A stretch of 18,474 nucleotides of DNA. Origin: Cytophagales bacterium (GTDB taxonomy: Bacteria; Bacteroidota; Bacteroidia; Cytophagales; Cyclobacteriaceae). Location of the stretch: the NCBI GenBank assembly GCA_003537495.1, contig DPSB01000355.1, positions 1 through 18,474 of the forward strand. Direction: 5' to 3'. The notes under the pieces are model-generated. The model was given only the letters and a program-made list of their open reading frames with translations. It had not been told where the DNA came from and made no database searches. The translations under genes and the position numbers were made by a program. Below are positions 8,056-14,992 of the stretch, one piece after another. How positions within the stretch are numbered: the first letter of the stretch is position 1; every line of letters starts with the position of its first letter.

Positions 8056-10512
8056 CTACTCACTCCGTAAACTCTTTACCGGATCACTGCTCGCGGCACG
8101 AAAGGATTGAAAACTCATGGTAAGCCATGCTACCACAAATGCGGCTACACCGGCAAATAAGAACAATCCTATTCCAATCTCAGTTTTGTACGTATAATCT
8201 TTCAGCCACCAGTTAATACCATACCACGCAACAGGCGATGCGAGTACAAACGCTATCGCTATTAATTTTCCAAACTCTTTAGAGAGCAATAGCACAATAC
8301 TGCTTACACTTGCACCCAATACTTTACGGATTCCAATTTCCTTTGTGCGTTGCTCGGCTGTAAACGCGGTAAGTGCAAACAATCCTAAACAAGCCACCAC
8401 GATGGCTAAGCCAGAAAAAATTCCAATAATCTTTCCAAGGCGGGTTTCGTTGGCATACATACTGCTGAAACGATCATCCAGAAAATAATAATTAAACGGT
8501 TGGCCCGGAGCGAGCTCTTTCCATTTTGCTTCCACAGTTTCAATAACCTCGCTGGTATTTTTTGATTGAAAGCGAAACGAGATTGGACCCTGTGGACGGT
8601 CGCTTAAATAAATAATAACGGGAGTTACATTTTGTTTTAGCGATTCGAAATGAAAGTTTTCTATCACACCGATTACTTGAAGCTTCTCTAAATTATCGCG
8701 ATCAATTTCACCATTACCGAAATTACCATAGGTTGTAATGCCGCTTCCCAGAACTTCGTCCGTAAAACCAAACGCTTTCAATGCAGCTTCATTCAAAATA
8801 ACCGCTGTGGAGTCGGATGGAAAGTCGAGCGAAAAATCACGGCCTTGAATAATCTGCATGCCCAGCGTTTTGATGTAATCATAATCTACCTGCCAGCATT
8901 GAACACTAACCATATTTTCCTGCACACTGGGGTCACGCCCCTCCACCCACCACGGGTTATCGTTGCGCCAGGTTCCGCTTACGGGTAAGTAACCCGTCAT
9001 GGTAGACAATTCCATTTTTCCACTCCGCATCACTTCATCGCGAAAAGCCATTCGATTATTGCCCAAGGCATACGCATCTTCAATAACCAGCACCTGATCT
9101 TTATTGAATCCTAATTTTTTGTTTTGAATATAATTAAGCTGGCGATAGACAGCCATCGTACCGATTACCAACAAAATTGAAACGGCAAACTGAAATACTA
9201 CCAGCGAACTTCTGATCAATCCGCTTTTCATTCCCAACGCCACATTACCCTTCAAAACACTGGCAGGTTTAAATGCCGAAAGGAAAAAAGATGGATAAAC
9301 ACCAGCCAACATACCTACGGTAAGTGTGGCGGCAAGTATGATGAAGTAAAAAATTGGCTCCTCAAACGGAATAAATAGCTGTCGTGATGAGAGATTATTA
9401 AATAAGGGCAACAACAGATAAGCAATACCAATGGCCAACATCATTGAAACCAAACTCAACAAGATGGACTCCATTAAAAACTGACGCACCAGATGCGAGC
9501 GAAAGGAACCCATTACTTTTCTAATACCAACTTCTTTGGCGCGATTGGCCGAACGAGCTGTAGAAAGATTCATAAAATTGATACACGCAATGATGAGAAT
9601 GAAAAGTGCAATGGCCGAAAACAGATACACATACGTGATGTCAAAGTTCGGTTCAAACTCGCCTTGCAGCGAACTTTTGGTGTGGATGTCGAGCAGTCGC
9701 TGCAGGCGGTATTCCATCTTGTTGCCGGCTGCTTCAAATTTCTCAATGGAGAAATCACCACCCAGTATTTCTCCCAATTGTGGCATAGCGCGTTCTACCA
9801 CCAACCTGGTCAATTTTTCATTTACAGCTTGTGGGTTTGCTCCTTCGCGCAAGAGCATGTAAGCCTGAAAATTATTGCTATACCAAACAGGGCGTTTTGA
9901 TTCTTCAAGGCCCTCCATGGCGATCAGGATATCAAAATGAAAATGCGTATTAGCTGGTATATCTTCATACACAGCCGTAATCTTCATGTTCATGTTATTA
10001 TCCAGAATTAGTGTTTTGCCTAACGCCTCTTCATCTGGAAAAAATTTATCGGCTACCCGCTTGCTTATTGCAATCGAGTTTGGTTCAGCCAATGCTGTTG
10101 CCGGATTACCGGCTAACACCGGAACAGAAAATACTTTGAAGAAATCTTTATCCGCCCAGATTACGTGATCTTCTTTTATGTTTTCAACATCTCGCTTTAC
10201 CAGATAAGAACCGCGTTCGCGAAAGCGGACTGTAGCTTCTACTTCTGGTATTTCTTCAACCATGGCTGTAGCCATAGCCGGTGGCGTGTATAGCATGTTG
10301 TAATGATTACCGCCAAACTTAATTTCACTGTTTATACGGTATAAGCGTTCCGCGTTGGCAAAATGGGTATCGTAACTCATTTCATTTCGAACAAACAGTA
10401 CGATCACAAAACAAATGGCCAACCCGATAGAAAGGCCTGCTACATTAATGAATGAATAAAAACTATGCTTGCGCAGATTGCGCAGGGCTACAGTAAAGTA
10501 ATTCTTCAGCAT
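8056..10512 (-). CDS. FtsX/MacB-like ABC transporter permease
   Basis: 818 aa from the ATG at 10512, where the usual permease opening MLKNYFTVALRNLRK begins. A GTG at 10596 in the same frame would give 846 aa. Layout: first membrane helix (about 20-41), MacB-type periplasmic core, three helices and the first FtsX signature EVGIRKVMGS (about 290-410), a second helix plus periplasmic domain (about 430-690), then three helices with the second FtsX signature EIGIRKVLGAS (about 695-803). This two-FtsX, eight-helix form is typical of Cytophagales permeases of the MacB/LolE-like superfamily, which drive extrusion or lipoprotein/peptide transfer rather than import. No ATPase gene lies nearby, so the partner must be encoded elsewhere. 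It lies downstream of PadR on the same strand. A conserved N-terminal extension is encoded upstream but cut by an in-frame TAG; see the fragment at 10513-10755. Confidence 0.92.
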   Translation of the reverse strand: MLKNYFTVALRNLRKHSFYSFINVAGLSIGLAICFVIVLFVRNEMSYDTHFANAERLYRINSEIKFGGNHYNMLYTPPAMATAMVEEIPEVEATVRFRERGSYLVKRDVENIKEDHVIWADKDFFKVFSVPVLAGNPATALAEPNSIAISKRVADKFFPDEEALGKTLILDNNMNMKITAVYEDIPANTHFHFDILIAMEGLEESKRPVWYSNNFQAYMLLREGANPQAVNEKLTRLVVERAMPQLGEILGGDFSIEKFEAAGNKMEYRLQRLLDIHTKSSLQGEFEPNFDITYVYLFSAIALFILIIACINFMNLSTARSANRAKEVGIRKVMGSFRSHLVRQFLMESILLSLVSMMLAIGIAYLLLPLFNNLSSRQLFIPFEEPIFYFIILAATLTVGMLAGVYPSFFLSAFKPASVLKGNVALGMKSGLIRSSLVVFQFAVSILLVIGTMAVYRQLNYIQNKKLGFNKDQVLVIEDAYALGNNRMAFRDEVMRSGKMELSTMTGYLPVSGTWRNDNPWWVEGRDPSVQENMVSVQCWQVDYDYIKTLGMQIIQGRDFSLDFPSDSTAVILNEAALKAFGFTDEVLGSGITTYGNFGNGEIDRDNLEKLQVIGVIENFHFESLKQNVTPVIIYLSDRPQGPISFRFQSKNTSEVIETVEAKWKELAPGQPFNYYFLDDRFSSMYANETRLGKIIGIFSGLAIVVACLGLFALTAFTAEQRTKEIGIRKVLGASVSSIVLLLSKEFGKLIAIAFVLASPVAWYGINWWLKDYTYKTEIGIGLFLFAGVAAFVVAWLTMSFQSFRAASSDPVKSLRSE

Positions 10513-10755
10513 ATCTTTTGGTTTTTTATTTTCTGTTTGGATAACCTGCTTTTGTGTGTCGCGTAAACCAGCAGTTTGTCCGAATCTTTTTAGCACAGTG
10601 TGGTACGCATCGATAAATCGCCTTTCTTTTTTCTATTCTTCCTCCACTGCCGAACACACATGGTCAATCAACTCGTCCTGAATTCCATCGGCCACAATGC
10701 CGCGGTAGTTCAGGTCTTTGGTTATATAATCAATATGTTCGTTTGATAAACTCAT
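10513..10755 (-). pseudogene. N-terminal module of the permease gene, interrupted by an in-frame TAG
   Basis: From the ATG at 10753-10755 the minus strand encodes 40 residues (start MSLSNEHIDYITKDL, then GIQDELIDHVCSAVEEE) ending at TAG 10633-10635. The same frame then continues without another stop through ERRFIDAYHTVLKRFG and AGLRDTQKQ into the permease start at 10512. From memory, many Cytophagales FtsX-like permeases begin with just such a helical module (GI..ELIDHICS.VE.EM..G.RFIDAYH), so these two pieces look like one domain split by a nonsense codon. Adding one A before the TAG and removing one from the following six-A run would give EEIEKERRF, close to the usual EEMEKGKRF. Thus paired slippage or paired homopolymer sequencing errors are possible, as is a true point mutation. 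The permease could still be made by reinitiation at 10512 or GTG 10596. Confidence 0.7.
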
Positions 10756-10760
10756 TGTTC

Positions 10761-10788
10761 CTCGTCACTGGCTTCTTGTTTCTCGCTA
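10761..10788. repeat. Heptamer array A, left arm (4 units, CTnGtnn)
   Basis: Four 7-bp units in strict register starting at 10761, 10768, 10775 and 10782: CTCGTCA, CTGGCTT, CTTGTTT, CTCGCTA. A degenerate unit at 10754 overlaps the minus-strand ATG of the permease's N-terminal module. The array is the reverse orientation of the right arm at 10820-10847. Confidence 0.7.
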
Positions 10789-10819
10789 TAGACTACAACC
10801 TTTTAAATCAACTTTAGAA

Positions 10820-10847
10820 ACCAGTCACGAGCGACCAGTAACCAGAA
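10820..10847. repeat. Heptamer array A, right arm (4 units, ACnAGnn)
   Basis: Four units start at 10820, 10827, 10834 and 10841: ACCAGTC, ACGAGCG, ACCAGTA, ACCAGAA. The arm ends 3 bases from the PadR stop codon (10851-10853 on minus). It is inverted relative to the left arm with a 31-bp spacer. CCAGT and ACGAG here pair with ACTGG and CTCGT of the left arm. Confidence 0.75.
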
Positions 10848-10850
10848 GCG

Positions 10851-11183
10851 TTACTTTATTTGGAGCTGCAACACATTTCCCATTGTTTTAATAAACTCAA
10901 CAAATTCATTCACGCGCTCCTTCACTAAACTGCGGCCTTGTGGTGTAAGCGAATAATATTTGCGCACCCGCTTGCCAATGGTTTCTGTTTCGGTACGCAA
11001 CATACCTTCAGCCTCTAGTTTATGAAGCGCGGGATACAAGGCGCCTTCGGTAATAAGAATTCTGTCATCCGAAAGTTCTTTTACCCGTTGGGTAATCTCA
11101 TAGCCATACATACGGCCATTATCTTTCAAAACTTTTAATACAATGGTTTGAAGGGTACCCTTCAGCAGCTCAGGCGAATGCAT
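10851..11183 (-). CDS. PadR-family transcriptional regulator
   Basis: 110 aa from the ATG at 11183; an in-frame TTG at 11192 would add three residues but falls inside the inverted repeat upstream. This is the short, single-domain PadR type: MHSPELLKGTLQTIVLKVL opens the winged helix, YGYEITQRV is the conserved helix, and EGALYPALHKLEAEGMLRTE is the recognition-helix and wing region, with KRVRKYYSLTPQGR completing the wing. A C-terminal helix would mediate dimer formation. PadR proteins are repressors, often released by small ligands or membrane stress, and commonly sit next to the transporter they control. Here the FtsX-like permease follows on the same strand with heptamer array A between them. 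A perfect inverted repeat just upstream (11192-11212) is a likely autoregulatory operator. Family call secure; the inducer is unknown. Confidence 0.95.
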   Translation of the reverse strand: MHSPELLKGTLQTIVLKVLKDNGRMYGYEITQRVKELSDDRILITEGALYPALHKLEAEGMLRTETETIGKRVRKYYSLTPQGRSLVKERVNEFVEFIKTMGNVLQLQIK

Positions 11184-11191
11184 AATCAACA

Positions 11192-11212
11192 ATACATAAG
11201 TGAGTTATGTAT
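11192..11212. promoter_or_regulatory. Perfect inverted repeat upstream of padR, probable PadR operator
   Basis: ATACATAA (11192-11199) and TTATGTAT (11205-11212) are exact 8-bp inverted arms around GTGAG. The site begins 9 bases upstream of the PadR ATG. ACAT/ATGT half-sites are the kind bound by PadR-family dimers, so autoregulation is likely but inferred. Confidence 0.7.
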
Positions 11213-11238
11213 CTAAGACGCTTTATCGGTAAATCAGG

Positions 11239-11266
11239 TTGCATGTCGAGCCTTTTTTTATTTTTG
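11239..11266 (+). promoter_or_regulatory. Bacteroidota-type promoter of the HHH membrane-protein gene
   Basis: TTG at 11239-11241, a 17-bp spacer and TATTTTTG at 11259-11266 match the Bacteroidota -33 TTG / -7 TAnnTTTG consensus exactly. Transcription would begin a few bases later, about 20 bases before the ATG at 11293. This argues against the in-frame TTG at 11239 being a start codon. Confidence 0.65.
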
Positions 11267-11292
11267 CACTTGTATTCTTTACCGAAAAGCTG

Positions 11293-12126
11293 ATGCGTTC
11301 TGTCTATTTGCTCGTGGGTGTTTTTGCCGTTTGGTGTCTATTGGCCGCTTTTTGGTATCTGTTTTGGATAAAGGGTCTCGATCCTAAGCCAGAAAATATT
11401 AATCCACACGAGTCGGCTTTGGCTATTGCCGAGATCTTAATAATTGTGATTGTCTCGTTGTTTATCGGATTTGGAATTGCCTGGTTTCTGCGCCAGCAGA
11501 ACATAGAAAGAGCGTTGGTTGATAACACCGAACTCAAAATCTTACTCGCAGCAAAAAACCAAGAAGCACTTCATGCTGTTGAACAAGCACAAAAGGCTGA
11601 GCAAACGTTAAACCGTGCGCGCGAAACCTTTCGTTCCGACTTTCTAACAATTTCACGCGAGAATCAGCGCCTGAAAACAGTAGAAGAAACTTTTAAAAGC
11701 GAACAGGAACTGCTGCAACAACAAATTGCCATACTTCAAAATACAGTTAGCGATTTACAAAAGGGTTTTAATGACGCTAATCAGGAAGCCTTGCTTTACA
11801 AGCGGGAAAAAGAAAAGTTACAAGTTGAGTTGAGTGAACTCCGGCTGGTAAAAAGTTCTGCCAAGAGCCGTACCGCAAACACGGAACAAACAACACCATC
11901 GGGTGTGCGCGAAATAGATGATCTTAAAGTGATTAATGGTATCGGCCCCGGTATTGAAACTAAACTCAACAAAGCTGGCATTTTCAGCTTCCGCCAAATC
12001 AGTGAACTCACCGAAGAAAGTATAGAACAGCTATCGTCTGTTATTGAATTCTTTCCGGGCCGCATTACCCGCGACAGATGGGTGGAGCAGGCATCAAAAC
12101 TCTATCTGGATAAATTGAGAAAGTGA
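11293..12126 (+). CDS. Membrane-anchored coiled-coil protein with C-terminal helix-hairpin-helix domain
   Basis: 277 aa from the ATG at 11293; an upstream in-frame TTG at 11239 belongs to the promoter instead. Two membrane helices lie at about residues 4-26 and 44-66, joined by a short Pro-rich loop, so both the N terminus and the long C-terminal part probably face the cytoplasm. Residues about 70-195 are a Gln/Glu/Leu-rich coiled coil. The last ~69 residues form a helix-hairpin-helix domain: DDLKVINGIGPGIETKLNKAG, then FRQISELTEE and the end FFPGRITRDRWVEQA. This domain is related to the one in L21-associated and 'flap endonuclease-like' proteins and normally contacts nucleic acid. No catalytic residues are visible. 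It could tether DNA or RNA to the membrane; this is inference. It converges on the YceI-like gene, 15 bases away, and diverges from PadR. Confidence 0.8.
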   Translation: MRSVYLLVGVFAVWCLLAAFWYLFWIKGLDPKPENINPHESALAIAEILIIVIVSLFIGFGIAWFLRQQNIERALVDNTELKILLAAKNQEALHAVEQAQKAEQTLNRARETFRSDFLTISRENQRLKTVEETFKSEQELLQQQIAILQNTVSDLQKGFNDANQEALLYKREKEKLQVELSELRLVKSSAKSRTANTEQTTPSGVREIDDLKVINGIGPGIETKLNKAGIFSFRQISELTEESIEQLSSVIEFFPGRITRDRWVEQASKLYLDKLRK

Positions 12127-12141
12127 GGTTGAAATAAGAGA

Positions 12142-12741
12142 TTACAGGTTTGGACCAATCTTTAGCGCCAGATTAAACCTAACTTCAAGTTTATCCTCCA
12201 CCTTAACCATACCCATCATGCGCGAGGGTGCCGTTAGATTAAAATCGGCAAACTCAAATGCCCGATTACCACGCAGGTAAATTATTCCCGTGCTCCTGGC
12301 TTCAATTGCACAATCCACGTCAAACGTTTTGGTTATCCCCGCAAGGCTTATTTTCATGCGCCCTTTAAAGCGCTCTTCGGTACAACCATAAACAGGTGTT
12401 CTCTCAAACGAAATAAAATCAATAGCAATAGCAGGATGTTCTTTTGCTTTGATCGTCTTATTAAAATCGTTGGTCATCAATTGCATGCCACAACTAAATG
12501 CAGAAGCGTCAAGTTGTACATTACCTTTTATAAAAACAGGGGGCGTACCAACGCTTTCGCGAAGCACCAACGTATCGCGACCGCAATACAACGTAGTACA
12601 TTGAAAGGAATTTACATTGGTTTTGCCTGTAACAACCAGCGTGCTTTCTGGCTGCACAATAAACCGATGCAACAATACCGGAGAAGCGCTGAACGAACTC
12701 CAGAGTATTACTACCATGAATAAAATCAGTGCGCGTTTCAT
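12142..12741 (-). CDS. YceI-like periplasmic protein (second copy)
   Basis: 199 aa. An N-terminal signal peptide (MKRALILFMVVILWSSFSA, about residues 1-19) is followed by a YceI-like lipocalin-type beta barrel. Supporting features are the TGKTNVNSFQC strand near the start, KAKEHPAIAIDFISFE in the middle (YceI proteins have a matching hydrophobic strand) and AGITKTFDVDC with the C-terminal strand KLEVRFNLALKIG. Known YceI proteins bind polyisoprenoid or other lipid chains in the periplasm. Five or so cysteines, including FQCTTLYC and VYGC, could make disulphides; the other YceI gene lacks this pattern. It lies downstream of the barrel gene but beyond a hairpin at 12777-12804, and an exact TAACTTTG element (12765-12758, minus strand) lies upstream, so it may have its own promoter. 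Confidence 0.8.
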   Translation of the reverse strand: MKRALILFMVVILWSSFSASPVLLHRFIVQPESTLVVTGKTNVNSFQCTTLYCGRDTLVLRESVGTPPVFIKGNVQLDASAFSCGMQLMTNDFNKTIKAKEHPAIAIDFISFERTPVYGCTEERFKGRMKISLAGITKTFDVDCAIEARSTGIIYLRGNRAFEFADFNLTAPSRMMGMVKVEDKLEVRFNLALKIGPNL

Positions 12742-12757
12742 GCTTGTTTTAACTTTT

Positions 12758-12765
12758 CAAAGTTA
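12758..12765 (-). promoter_or_regulatory. Possible -7 promoter element of the second YceI gene
   Basis: The minus strand reads TAACTTTG, an exact match to the Bacteroidota -7 consensus TAnnTTTG, 16 bases upstream of the start codon at 12741. No TTG occurs at the expected -33 distance, where the terminator hairpin lies, so this is tentative. Confidence 0.35.
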
Positions 12766-12776
12766 TAGAATACAAA

Positions 12777-12804
12777 GAGTTCCGGCCACCCCTGACCGGA
12801 ACTC
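12777..12804 (-). terminator. Hairpin after the barrel gene, probable terminator
   Basis: GAGTTCCGG (12777-12785) and CCGGAACTC (12796-12804) form a perfect 9-bp stem with a 10-nt loop. On the minus strand it follows the barrel gene's stop by 22 bases and is followed by TTTGTATT, a modest U-rich tract. It probably ends or attenuates transcription before the second YceI gene. Confidence 0.65.
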
Positions 12805-12826
12805 ACCCATAAACCATCCCACCTTA

Positions 12827-14179
12827 TCAGAAGGAGATTGCACCTTGAATCACGAAACCATCAAACTTCCCGTTGTAAAAGCGGTTATTTGCACCGGTAT
12901 CGCGGAAGCCACCATAGTTCTGAGTTACATATTCTCCTTTCAATAGGATGTTGCGGGTAATAAACCAGCCTGCTCCAAAAGAAGTGCGGTCTATTGTTAT
13001 ATCGTATCTGGTTCCGGCCGCACCTGCGGTATAGCCTTCGGCCACAGTTGCATCTACTTTAATGTAGCGCGCACCAACATAAAACTGTTCTTCCTTTCCA
13101 AATCTGTAAAGTGCTTCAACAGCAGTTTGGTTTGCTTTGCGATCGCCTTCGGCCGCATAGGTTGTGCCTTCGCCATTTTCAAAGGCGCTATTGCCTTTTG
13201 CCCATTCTAACGTTCCAAACACTTCCAGTCCGCTGAATTTTACAAAGGGATTGATAACAAAAGCTGTGATGTTATCGCGGAAGCCAGGATTAAACCGACC
13301 AGAGAAAGCATTTCCGGTTAATGTTACGGGTGCGTTTTCCATTACGTATTGATAGTTAGATCCTGTACGATCGCCACCAAACAACGTGTTGCTGGCTGAG
13401 GATTTGGTTGTCATGGCTGAACCAGTAATTCGTACGCGCAGGTTATCTTTTATTTGTTTATCGAAACCTATTTTAGCATACAGAGATGGTTTGCGTTTTG
13501 CTCCATCGGGTTGTGACGGATTTGAAATGTTACCCTGAATTTCGCCATCGGTAAAACCACCCATTAACAGAAAGCCATCTTTTTTAAAGTATAACTCCGC
13601 ACCTATTTCTGTGGTAAACGCATCCATAATGTTGTTTTCAATCCAGGGGTTCCATAAGGTGTGGCCACCATCGCTTCTGCGGAAGTGTGCATCACCATAG
13701 TTTACTTCCATGTGACCAACTTTCAGCGTCAGGTTTTTCCATAGGTTATCAAAGAATTCACTTTTCAAAAATCCTACTTTGTCAATTTGCAGGTAGCCCC
13801 CTTTTACCCAAAACTCGTTGTGGTGGTGAGATGACATATAAGACACCAGGTTCAGGCTTACACCATCATACAATTGAACATCGATGTTGAAGTTTGCTTG
13901 TGCCAGCGGAAAACCTCCGCCCATTTCGTAAAGTGCGGGTGCGGCTAAGCCATTGCTGTGACTAAATTTTTGATAGCCTTGGGTAAAGCCTGCACCGAGG
14001 CGCATCTTCAAGCCATCATAAATAACAGTATCTTCTTTTGAGGTTTCGAATACATTGATACCACGCTTATCATATGGCCTCCAGTATTGTATGGTAGGTT
14101 GCTGTGCCCAGGCTGTCCAGCTTAACATGAGGCCGAACACCAGCAGCAGACTTCTTAGGGTTGCGAATTTTGTTTTCAT
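12827..14179 (-). CDS. Outer-membrane beta-barrel (porin-like) protein
   Basis: 450 aa with a signal peptide ending AWA-QQ (cleavage near residue 25). The mature protein consists of alternating amphipathic strands rich in aromatic residues and Gly, with recurrent strand-turn patterns (NLTLKVGHMEVNYG, FLLMGGFTDGE, FYVGARYIKVDA, NILLKGEYVTQNY) and ends with FVIQGAISF, a terminal Phe typical of BAM-inserted barrels. No TonB box or plug domain is seen, so a porin-like channel of perhaps 14-18 strands is most likely, though strand count is an estimate. It starts 41 bases after the upstream YceI gene on the same strand and is probably co-transcribed. The two proteins' signal peptides end almost identically (GWAQQP, AWAQQP). 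Substrate unknown; association with two lipid-binding YceI proteins suggests a hydrophobic or electron-carrier-related cargo, which is speculation. Confidence 0.8.
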   Translation of the reverse strand: MKTKFATLRSLLLVFGLMLSWTAWAQQPTIQYWRPYDKRGINVFETSKEDTVIYDGLKMRLGAGFTQGYQKFSHSNGLAAPALYEMGGGFPLAQANFNIDVQLYDGVSLNLVSYMSSHHHNEFWVKGGYLQIDKVGFLKSEFFDNLWKNLTLKVGHMEVNYGDAHFRRSDGGHTLWNPWIENNIMDAFTTEIGAELYFKKDGFLLMGGFTDGEIQGNISNPSQPDGAKRKPSLYAKIGFDKQIKDNLRVRITGSAMTTKSSASNTLFGGDRTGSNYQYVMENAPVTLTGNAFSGRFNPGFRDNITAFVINPFVKFSGLEVFGTLEWAKGNSAFENGEGTTYAAEGDRKANQTAVEALYRFGKEEQFYVGARYIKVDATVAEGYTAGAAGTRYDITIDRTSFGAGWFITRNILLKGEYVTQNYGGFRDTGANNRFYNGKFDGFVIQGAISF

Positions 14180-14220
14180 AACATTTTAACTTTAAAGGTG
14201 ATTTTACAGATAGATTATGT

Positions 14221-14796
14221 TTACTTATTTGATAGGGTGATGTCGAAGGTTATGGTAATCTCATCGCCTGTTTTAACTGAACCGAACATGAACGAAGGGG
14301 GCTCCACATTAATCTCAGTCATTTTAATCTTCTTAGAACCCTGAAAGCGAATGCCATTTGCTTCATGTTTACCGGTAACCGACAGCTCGGTTGGTTTTGA
14401 GCTTCCGGCAATTGTTAGTGTTCCTTGCGCTACAATGTTGTTACCATTAACGTTTGCTGCCGTAAGTTGAAACTTGAGGTCTTTATTCTTGTCAGTCTTT
14501 AGTGCGTTGTATGCGTTCTTATCCATCGCACCCTTTCCACTCTTTAAGCTTTCGGCAGGAATGATTACCAGAATAGAATTTACTTTACTCAATTGGCCGT
14601 TCGCATCAACTTCAAATTGTGCCTGGGCAGTTGCCTGCTTGGAGGTCATTGTCCAGTCGTGCATCGTGGAAGTACCAGCAATAGTAATGGCTGGCGTGCC
14701 GCTTACTTTATAAGGTTGCTGTGCCCAACCTGCAGTATGGAAAAACACCATAACTAGCAGGACTATTACTCGGGGATTTTTTATGATCGTTTTCAT
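14221..14796 (-). CDS. YceI-family periplasmic lipid-binding protein
   Basis: 191 aa from the ATG at 14796 (MKTIIKNPRVIVLLVMVFF); a GTG at 14823 would extend it by nine residues but spoils the signal peptide. Cleavage is likely after GWA (residue 25). The mature part has YceI hallmarks: ITIAGTSTMHDWTM near the start (family pattern T..HDW), LIIPAESLKSGKGAMDKNAYNALK, then LKFQLTAANV, GTLTIAGSSKPTELSVTG and a C-terminal strand ITITFDITLS. YceI folds as an extended lipocalin-like barrel that holds a polyisoprenoid chain. It is the first gene of a minus-strand unit with the barrel gene, divergent from a MarR regulator that may control it through the 14824-14992 region. Confident family call; ligand not known. 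Confidence 0.93.
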   Translation of the reverse strand: MKTIIKNPRVIVLLVMVFFHTAGWAQQPYKVSGTPAITIAGTSTMHDWTMTSKQATAQAQFEVDANGQLSKVNSILVIIPAESLKSGKGAMDKNAYNALKTDKNKDLKFQLTAANVNGNNIVAQGTLTIAGSSKPTELSVTGKHEANGIRFQGSKKIKMTEINVEPPSFMFGSVKTGDEITITFDITLSNK

Positions 14797-14856
14797 GGCT
14801 TCTGGGTTTTTGTCTTGTTTCACAGTACAAGATTAAGTACACCCAATTAGCCGCCA

Positions 14857-14895
14857 CATGATTGTTGACCATGCGTAAACATGATCTTAATCATG
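14857..14895. promoter_or_regulatory. CATGAT inverted repeat in the yceI-marR divergent region
   Basis: CATGAT (14880-14885) and ATCATG (14890-14895) are perfect 6-bp inverted arms around CTTA, and a further CATGAT lies at 14857-14862. The site is about 85 to 100 bases upstream of both start codons. It is a candidate regulator site; binding by the MarR protein is inferred. Confidence 0.45.
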
Positions 14896-14950
14896 CATTT
14901 CCAGTCCAGAATTACCTCAGCTCACCAAAATTTCTTAATAAATAGTATGC

Positions 14951-14980
14951 ATGCCGAATATATTTTTATACCTTCGGCAT
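14951..14980. promoter_or_regulatory. Imperfect palindrome just upstream of marR
   Basis: ATGCCGAA (14951-14958) pairs exactly with TTCGGCAT (14973-14980). An inner TATA/TATA pair gives a longer stem with a CC bulge and a TTTT loop. It ends 12 bases before the chosen MarR ATG at 14993. It could be an autoregulatory operator or a leader hairpin; it also argues against the ATG at 14951 as start. Confidence 0.5.
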
Positions 14981-14992
14981 CGTTTGAAACTG

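Noticed and set aside
9493..9900. Long plus-strand reading frames inside the permease gene
   Set aside because: They are antisense to a clearly conserved permease and show no family features.
13687..13890. His/Cys-containing plus-strand frame opposite the barrel gene
   Set aside because: Antisense shadow of the HHH-rich part of the barrel protein; no independent support.
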